DNA of 45,549 bases from Actinomycetota bacterium (GTDB lineage Bacteria > Actinomycetota > CADDZG01 > WHSQ01). How positions within the stretch are numbered: position 1 is the stretch's first letter; the number at the start of each line of letters is the position of its first letter. Shown piece after piece: positions 41,030 through 45,549 of this stretch. The stretch spans positions 1 through 45,549 of the forward strand of contig WHSV01000022.1 in assembly GCA_009379915.1 (NCBI GenBank). Reading direction: 5' to 3'. Made by a program: the position numbers and the translations under genes. The notes beneath the pieces are model-generated. The model made no database searches. It was given only the letters and a program-made list of their open reading frames with translations, and was not told the origin of the DNA.

Positions 41030-41058
41030 ACCCAGCGCCGTGGCGAGCCGGCTCGAAA

Positions 41059-41123
41059 ACACCGTTGTGATTAGTGGAGGTGGCGGGACGATGTGTGAAC
41101 CGCATCGGGCTCCTAAGGGCGCT
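41059..41123 (-). repeat. ssrA-3'-end-like repeat, copy 2 (att-like)
   Basis: The 30 nt at 41059-41088 match 45424-45453, the tmRNA 3' end plus its flank, at 26 positions and in the same orientation. The adjoining part to 41123 matches copy 1 at 39763-39811. Together with the tmRNA it forms direct repeats around 4.3 kb holding the SNF2 and VapBC genes. Confidence 0.6.
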
Positions 41124-41179
41124 GCATCAAGGCGTTTCCTCATGATCCAAAGCGGTCATGGCCAGGCCAGTCGCATCTG

Positions 41180-44100
41180 CTAGGCGAACAGCAACTCGAG
41201 GTCCTCGCGGCGCATATGCCGAATGAGACTGTTGTCCGCGGTGATGATCGCGTCCGCCAGCGCGCGTTTCGAATCCTGTAGTTGGAGGACCTTCTCCTCC
41301 ACGGTATCGCGGGCGATGACCCGATACGCGAACACGGGATTCGTTTGCCCGATCCGGTGCGTGCGGTCGATCGCCTGGGCTTCGACCGCCGGGTTCCACC
41401 ACGGGTCGAGCAGAAAAACGTACTCAGCCGCGGTGAGGTTCAGCCCCAACCCCCCCGCCTTCAGACTGATGAGGAAGACCCGGCACTCCGGATCCGACTG
41501 GAAGCGCTCGACTTTGGCCTGGCGATCCCGTGTCCGCCCGTCCAGGTATTCGTAGACGACTCCTTCGCGATCCAGCCGCTGTCGGACGATGGCGAGAAGC
41601 TTGGTGAACTGAGAGAACACGAGCGCCTTGTGGCCTTCGTCGGCGACCTCAACGAGCTGTGGGATCAGGAGGTCCAGCTTGGCGCTCGATTCCGACGCCT
41701 TCGACGTGTCGATGAGCCCTGGATGACAGGCGGCCTGGCGCAAACGCAGGAGCGCCTCGAGGACCAACATCTTGGACCTCTCGAGGCCGTCCCGGTCCAC
41801 CTTGTTCCACAGATCGCGGCGGAAACGGTTCTTGAGCTGCTCGTAATACCTGCGTTGCATTCCCCCCAGCTCGCAATACATGGTCTGTTCGGTCTTGGGC
41901 GGCAGGTCCTTGGCAACCTGTTCCTTCGTGCGTCGCAGTATGAAGGGTCGAAGCGCCTGGGCCAGCACGTCCCTCGTCCCGTCATCGGCGCTCTGGTGCC
42001 TGTTCACACCAACTTTGAATGCCGACGCAGTTCCGAGGATGCCCGGGTTCAGGAACTCGAACAGGCTCCATAGCTCGCCGAGATGGTTCTCGATCGGAGT
42101 CCCGCTTAGCGCCAGTCGGTGTTCGGCTCGAATCAACCTGGCCGCCTTTGCTGCAGCCGTACTCGGATTCTTGATCGCTTGGGCCTCATCCAAGATGCAG
42201 TAATCGAACTTCACCTCCTGGAGATGCGCCGCATCACGCCTGAGTGTTCCATACGTGGTCAGGATGACGTCGAAGTCATCGAAATGCTCACCCGGCGCAC
42301 GACGCGTCCCTATGTGATTCAGGATCTTGAGCTTCGGCGTGAAGCGCTGAGCCTCCTGGAACCAGTTGAACATGAGCGACTTGGGGACCACGACAAGTGA
42401 AGGCGGCTTCCTGCTCTTTCCTCGGTTGCGCGCCCGCCGACGCGCTTCAAGCAGGGCCAGCACCTGGACGGTCTTCCCCAGGCCCATGTCGTCGGCGAGA
42501 CACCCACCGAAGCCGAACTGCTGCAGGAACCTCATCCACCCCAGCCCCTCGCGCTGGTAACCGCGCAGCTCGCCCACGAAGGTGGCTGGTTCCTTCGCCT
42601 CTTCGACCCCTTCGAATGAACGAAGCCGGTCACGTGCGCGGGTGAAGGCAGTGTCGACGGTCACCTCCGGCTGCGATGCGAGAAGGGCGTCCAAGAGCCC
42701 GATCTGAGTGCGCTTGAAGCGCACGGCGTCACCGTCGATCTCTCCGGTGGCGGCGAGAGCCCTGTACCTGTTGAGCCACTCCTCGGGCAGCAGGCCCACG
42801 GTTCCGTCGCCGAGTGGAACGAAATCCTCGCCCCGCCGCAGCGCGGCCAGCAGCTCCGGCAGCGCGGCGGTCTCGTCTCCGAACTCGACGCCGCCGGTCA
42901 GCTCGAACCAGTCGATACCGGAACGGACGCTCATGCGTGTCGTTCCGGCGGACCGGTGCACCCTTCCTTCCGCTTCGACGTGCCACCCGAGGTCGGTCAG
43001 CGCCCGCACGGCCTGAGGAAGACGGCTGGGGGCCAGTTCATACTCACCCGGCCGCTTGGAGCGGAACCCCATCGCCTCGAGCGTTTCCGCTGCGTCGGCC
43101 TCCGCGTCGTGATCGCGCAGCAAGAACCTTTTCTGGGGCGCGCGGTAGATGCCGCCCGTCCCGTCCTCGGCGGCGATGATCTCGCCTCCGTAGACGAAGG
43201 AAAGCGATCCTGTGAGCCGCGGGTTGGCGCGCCCGTGCACCGATCGCCCCGATCTGATCCGAAGATGAGGGTGGGGAGCGATCCGGATCTCCTCGTAGCG
43301 AAGGGCGGGCGGAAGATCCAGCCTTGGCAGATTGGGGAGGCTGAGGAGCTTCGACAGGAACTCATCTGCTTGAGCGATGGGGATCACGAGCGGTCCATGA
43401 TTGCGGATCGAGGAGATCCAACCGAAAGCTCCGAGGTCATCGAGCCCTTCTACGACTCCGTCGTCGCCGAATACGAAGCCACCTGCCAGAAGCATCTGCG
43501 GCCGGTCCAATGGCACTCGTTCGTCGCCGCGGGACAGACGCCCGTGCACCACGATGACGCCGGCGGCAGAGTCATCCTTAACCTCGAGACATAGCTCCCA
43601 CGCCGGCCCCTCCTTCCAACTCAGCGCGAGCAGCTCATCGCCCGTTGGACCACTCATCGTGCAGGCCCGGCCTGTCTGGCAGATGAGCGGAACGAGGACG
43701 TCTGTAACCGATGCCGGGACGGAGATGGACCCGCCGGAGGAATAGCGGCCGGGTCGATAGCCTCCGTGATGTGGCTCGCCCACCCACGGCTGCGATCCCA
43801 GTAGCAGGGAGAAGATGTGACGGTCGCTCGATTGGTCGAGCTGTGGGATGAGTTGAGCCTTGATCTGCTGCGGTTTGGGCTTGCCCCAGGACCCGTCACG
43901 CTTCAGGTCGCGGCGGACTACCTCGAGGATGAGATGGCCGCGGGCTCTCGTCTGTGCTGGATCGAAGAGATAGAGAATCTCGCGTCCGGCGGGCCATCGC
44001 CGCGCCTCGTCGTCATCGCGCCCGCGAGATATCGCGCCCAATCGTTGGTCCCAACGGGGAGGCGAACCCCGGCGGGCAGGAACCGGGGGCCGGAACGCGG

Positions 44101-44455
44101 CCTCGTCCGAGCCGTCGTCGTCGAAGTCGTCGAGGGCCTCCCTCCACCCACCCATCGGTGATTCTGCCGTGTCCCAATGATCGGTGAGGTAGCCCCTGTC
44201 CTGTGCGCAGAGCAACGTGGCCCAGACGTGCTTGCAGACCCCGGCGTCGTCGAAGTAGGGACACGAGCAAGAGACGGCAAGGCCATCGCCCGTGAGAGCA
44301 AGGTCAACCGTGTACAGATATTGCCCGGACACCAACGCATGGACCTCGGACGAGTCGCCCTCGACCAGATCTACGGCGCCAGAGCGGTAGTAATCCCGGC
44401 CGCGGGATCTGATCGTGGCCGGAAAGGAGTCGGTCAGGAGGTCGGCAAGCTGCAT
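41180..44455 (-). CDS. SWIM zinc-finger SNF2-family helicase
   Basis: A 1091-residue protein. The N-terminal SWIM finger has Cys63, Cys65, Cys74 and His76 (CSCPYFDDAGVCKH). A long middle part (about 90-600) is typical of bacterial SNF2 proteins and holds no other clear motif. The SNF2 ATPase occupies the C-terminal ~480 residues: CLADDMGLGKTVQ (Walker A), TTYGTLRRD, ILDEAQAIKNPST (DEAQ box), LALSGTPIENHLGELW, then the helicase C domain with LVFSQFTKLL, LISLKAGGLGLNLTAA and IDRTHRIGQTNPVFAYR. It should be a dsDNA translocase that remodels protein-DNA complexes. It lies inside the ssrA-repeat-flanked segment, so a mobile-element or defence role is possible; no partner gene is next to it. Confidence 0.93.
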   Translation of the reverse strand: MQLADLLTDSFPATIRSRGRDYYRSGAVDLVEGDSSEVHALVSGQYLYTVDLALTGDGLAVSCSCPYFDDAGVCKHVWATLLCAQDRGYLTDHWDTAESPMGGWREALDDFDDDGSDEAAFRPPVPARRGSPPRWDQRLGAISRGRDDDEARRWPAGREILYLFDPAQTRARGHLILEVVRRDLKRDGSWGKPKPQQIKAQLIPQLDQSSDRHIFSLLLGSQPWVGEPHHGGYRPGRYSSGGSISVPASVTDVLVPLICQTGRACTMSGPTGDELLALSWKEGPAWELCLEVKDDSAAGVIVVHGRLSRGDERVPLDRPQMLLAGGFVFGDDGVVEGLDDLGAFGWISSIRNHGPLVIPIAQADEFLSKLLSLPNLPRLDLPPALRYEEIRIAPHPHLRIRSGRSVHGRANPRLTGSLSFVYGGEIIAAEDGTGGIYRAPQKRFLLRDHDAEADAAETLEAMGFRSKRPGEYELAPSRLPQAVRALTDLGWHVEAEGRVHRSAGTTRMSVRSGIDWFELTGGVEFGDETAALPELLAALRRGEDFVPLGDGTVGLLPEEWLNRYRALAATGEIDGDAVRFKRTQIGLLDALLASQPEVTVDTAFTRARDRLRSFEGVEEAKEPATFVGELRGYQREGLGWMRFLQQFGFGGCLADDMGLGKTVQVLALLEARRRARNRGKSRKPPSLVVVPKSLMFNWFQEAQRFTPKLKILNHIGTRRAPGEHFDDFDVILTTYGTLRRDAAHLQEVKFDYCILDEAQAIKNPSTAAAKAARLIRAEHRLALSGTPIENHLGELWSLFEFLNPGILGTASAFKVGVNRHQSADDGTRDVLAQALRPFILRRTKEQVAKDLPPKTEQTMYCELGGMQRRYYEQLKNRFRRDLWNKVDRDGLERSKMLVLEALLRLRQAACHPGLIDTSKASESSAKLDLLIPQLVEVADEGHKALVFSQFTKLLAIVRQRLDREGVVYEYLDGRTRDRQAKVERFQSDPECRVFLISLKAGGLGLNLTAAEYVFLLDPWWNPAVEAQAIDRTHRIGQTNPVFAYRVIARDTVEEKVLQLQDSKRALADAIITADNSLIRHMRREDLELLFA

Positions 44456-44717
44456 TGGGACGAGGCGAGAGAGGCCTTTCTATCTGCGGTCTGTTTCCTT
44501 GCCTACCGGGTCTGACGGGCGCGCTGGCTCCAATCTATGTCATGGCGACGAGGAAGCTGCGGATCCAAGAGAGCTGTTGGCTGGGCGGGTTCGTCTGCGC
44601 GAACGAAGTGAGCGTTGGCGGACCGCTTGCAAGTGATCACCGAGCAGGGCCTGAAGCCCGTCAGATGGGCCGCGAAGCTGTCTTCAAGGGGCCTCGAGTC
44701 TGTCGGTGATCCATTCC
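44456..44717. other. spacer between SNF2 and VapC genes, no gene seen
   Basis: About 260 nt. A short plus-strand frame from an ATG at 44540 has no ribosome site and no similarity, so it is not called. No clear terminator or operator was found. Confidence 0.45.
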
Positions 44718-45122
44718 TTACTGCCCGACCAGCGGGAGGGCTAAGGCGGCTGCAAGTCGCAGAACCTGCTGATCGTCCGTCAGCAGCTGAACCCCCCGCT
44801 CCTCGGCGAGAGCGACATAAGCGGAGTCGTAAGCGGTCAATCCGCGGGCGGTCCAGGCCGCCACCGATCGCAGCTCCGGTTCGGCAACGTCAAAGCCCAG
44901 GTCATCGAGGGCGCCGGCAAGCTCGAGTAGCTGGGGTTCGCCCCAGGACCACCGCCTCCCGGCGATGTTTAGTACTTCCAGAAGCATCAGTGAGGGGACC
45001 ACGACGAGCAACCCACCGGCTTCGTACTGTTCCCGAACGGCTCTGGCTTGTGGGAAGCCCTCCTCACCTTCGTCTGCGAACCACTTCAGGACGACCGAAG
45101 CATCGAGGACGAGCTCATTCAA
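44718..45122 (-). CDS. VapC-type PIN-domain toxin
   Basis: A 134-residue PIN-domain ribonuclease with the acidic residues in place: Asp7 in LVLDASVVLKWF, Glu49 in LMLLEVLN, Asp in TAYDSAYVALAEERG and Asp in LLTDDQQ. It should cleave tRNA or other RNA when unbound by the antitoxin. The TTG start at 45122 overlaps the VapB stop (TTGA). It lies between the SNF2 gene and the tmRNA gene within the accessory segment. Confidence 0.93.
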   Translation of the reverse strand: MNELVLDASVVLKWFADEGEEGFPQARAVREQYEAGGLLVVVPSLMLLEVLNIAGRRWSWGEPQLLELAGALDDLGFDVAEPELRSVAAWTARGLTAYDSAYVALAEERGVQLLTDDQQVLRLAAALALPLVGQ

Positions 45123-45367
45123 TGCGAGTCGCGCTCTTGCCGGACGGCTCTGGTGACGTCGGTCTCGTGTTTGTTGGTGGCGAACAGCTCATCGATCCTT
45201 CGGAGGGCGTGTCGTGTCGCCGCCGCTCTACCGGGTCCGGATGAGGCCTCAACCTCTCGAGCTGCGAGGCGGGAGAGATAGGCGCTGCGAGTCAGGCCTA
45301 GAGCCCGCGCAGCCTTGTCGATCCGGGCCAGCAGCTTGTTGTCGACCGATACGAGAATCTTCGCCAT
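45119..45367 (-). CDS. VapB-type ribbon-helix-helix antitoxin
   Basis: An 82-residue protein with N-terminal KILVSVDNKLLARIDKAARALGLTRSAYLSRLAARE-type ribbon-helix-helix fold and an Arg-rich toxin-binding tail. It starts at ATG 45367. A palindromic operator lies 11 nt upstream. Its 3' end overlaps vapC by 4 nt, the standard order. Confidence 0.9.
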   Translation of the reverse strand: MAKILVSVDNKLLARIDKAARALGLTRSAYLSRLAAREVEASSGPGRAAATRHALRRIDELFATNKHETDVTRAVRQERDSH

Positions 45368-45377
45368 TCTCGGAAGA

Positions 45378-45406
45378 TATCTGGATATCCAACAGATGTC
45401 CAGATA
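45378..45406. promoter_or_regulatory. putative VapBC operator
   Basis: TATCTGGA-N13-TCCAGATA is a perfect 8-bp inverted repeat (45378-45385 and 45399-45406) immediately upstream of the antitoxin ATG. It encloses a further palindrome, TGGATATCCA (45382-45391). This is the expected binding site for the VapBC complex. Confidence 0.7.
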
Positions 45407-45439
45407 CCAACGGCCGTTGAATTACATCGTTGTCATTAG

Positions 45440-45549
45440 TGGAGCTGCCGGGAATCGAACCCGGGTCCCTCGACCCCGTGATAGGTCTTCTACGAGCGTA
45501 GTTTGCGGTCTGGTTTCGGATGCCGGCCGGCCCGCAAACGGCGGCGACC
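45440..45549 (-). ncRNA. ssrA: tmRNA, 3' part, runs off the right edge
   Basis: On the minus strand the sequence ends GGACCCGGGTTCGATTCCCG then GCAGCTCCA, the T-arm and acceptor end of tmRNA, the same as I recall for the mycobacterial gene. Further upstream CTACGCTCGTAGAAGACC fits the 3' pseudoknot region. The discriminator A is at 45440; CCA is not encoded (CTA follows). The 5' half, with the tag reading frame, is outside the window. tmRNA rescues stalled ribosomes with SmpB. Confidence 0.9.

Noticed and set aside
44540-44709. 55-residue plus-strand frame before vapC
   Set aside because: No ribosome site, no similarity, no conserved character.

Overview
The window looks like a chromosomal stretch of a high-GC actinobacterium, probably a deep-branching or uncultured one. 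Supporting signs are frequent GTG and TTG starts, dense 1-8 nt gene overlaps, and a mec-cysO-cysM ... murI-MBL-rph-rdgB order that matches the M. tuberculosis Rv1334-Rv1341 neighbourhood. The tmRNA 3' end at the right edge also resembles the mycobacterial one. Taxonomy is inferred from gene content only.

Layout. 1-0.3 kb: repeat-rich spacer. 0.3-4.0 kb: enoyl-CoA hydratase, cyclophilin, a structured gene-free stretch, a 46-residue membrane peptide and an ABC-F ATPase. 4.0-5.6 kb: tRNA-Leu(TAG), HisN-type phosphatase and convergent pdxH. 5.6-12.1 kb (minus): rdgB, rph, MBL protein, murI, a MazEF-type module, cysM, cysO, mec and selD. selD has an in-frame TGA at the catalytic position with a SECIS-like hairpin, so SelD is very likely a selenoprotein. 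12.4-14.0 kb: GAF histidine kinase. 14.0-28.6 kb (minus): an 11-gene, almost completely overlapping operon. It encodes an AMP-forming acyl-CoA ligase, CoxG, a form-II molybdenum hydroxylase (CoxM, CoxS, CoxL), ATP-dependent hydantoinase/oxoprolinase HyuA-HyuB, the FdrA/DUF1116/DUF2877 trio (oxamate carbamoyltransferase type) and a cyclase-family hydrolase. A divergent amidase starts at the same spot as the ligase. Together these suggest catabolism of an N-heterocycle (hydantoin- or ureide-like) ending in phosphorolytic removal of a carbamoyl group.

30.0-32.1 kb: a metal-type MerR regulator with its own operator and a translationally coupled 23-residue peptide with six cysteines; a CPBP protease; MgtC; a 42-residue single C2H2 zinc-finger protein. 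32.1-36.7 kb: GH38 alpha-mannosidase, the collapsed remains of a divergent tetR/ABC exporter locus, a membrane-anchored zinc metalloprotease and a DUF2277 protein. 37.1-39.6 kb: animal-type heme peroxidase, an AraC-type pseudogene and a VOC protein. 39.8-45.4 kb: accessory region with MazEF-type and VapBC modules and a SWIM-SNF2 helicase, delimited by repeats resembling the tmRNA 3' end. 45.44 kb to the edge: tmRNA 3' part.

Two dispersed micro-repeats occur in the window. A 37-nt double-hairpin element sits in the leftmost spacer and at the cysO/cysM junction, where it extends CysO beyond its functional GlyGly. A 28-nt GC-rich element lies in pdxH and, as four tandem 33-nt copies, at the 3' end of hyuB, read in different frames. 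No integrase, transposase or CRISPR array was seen.
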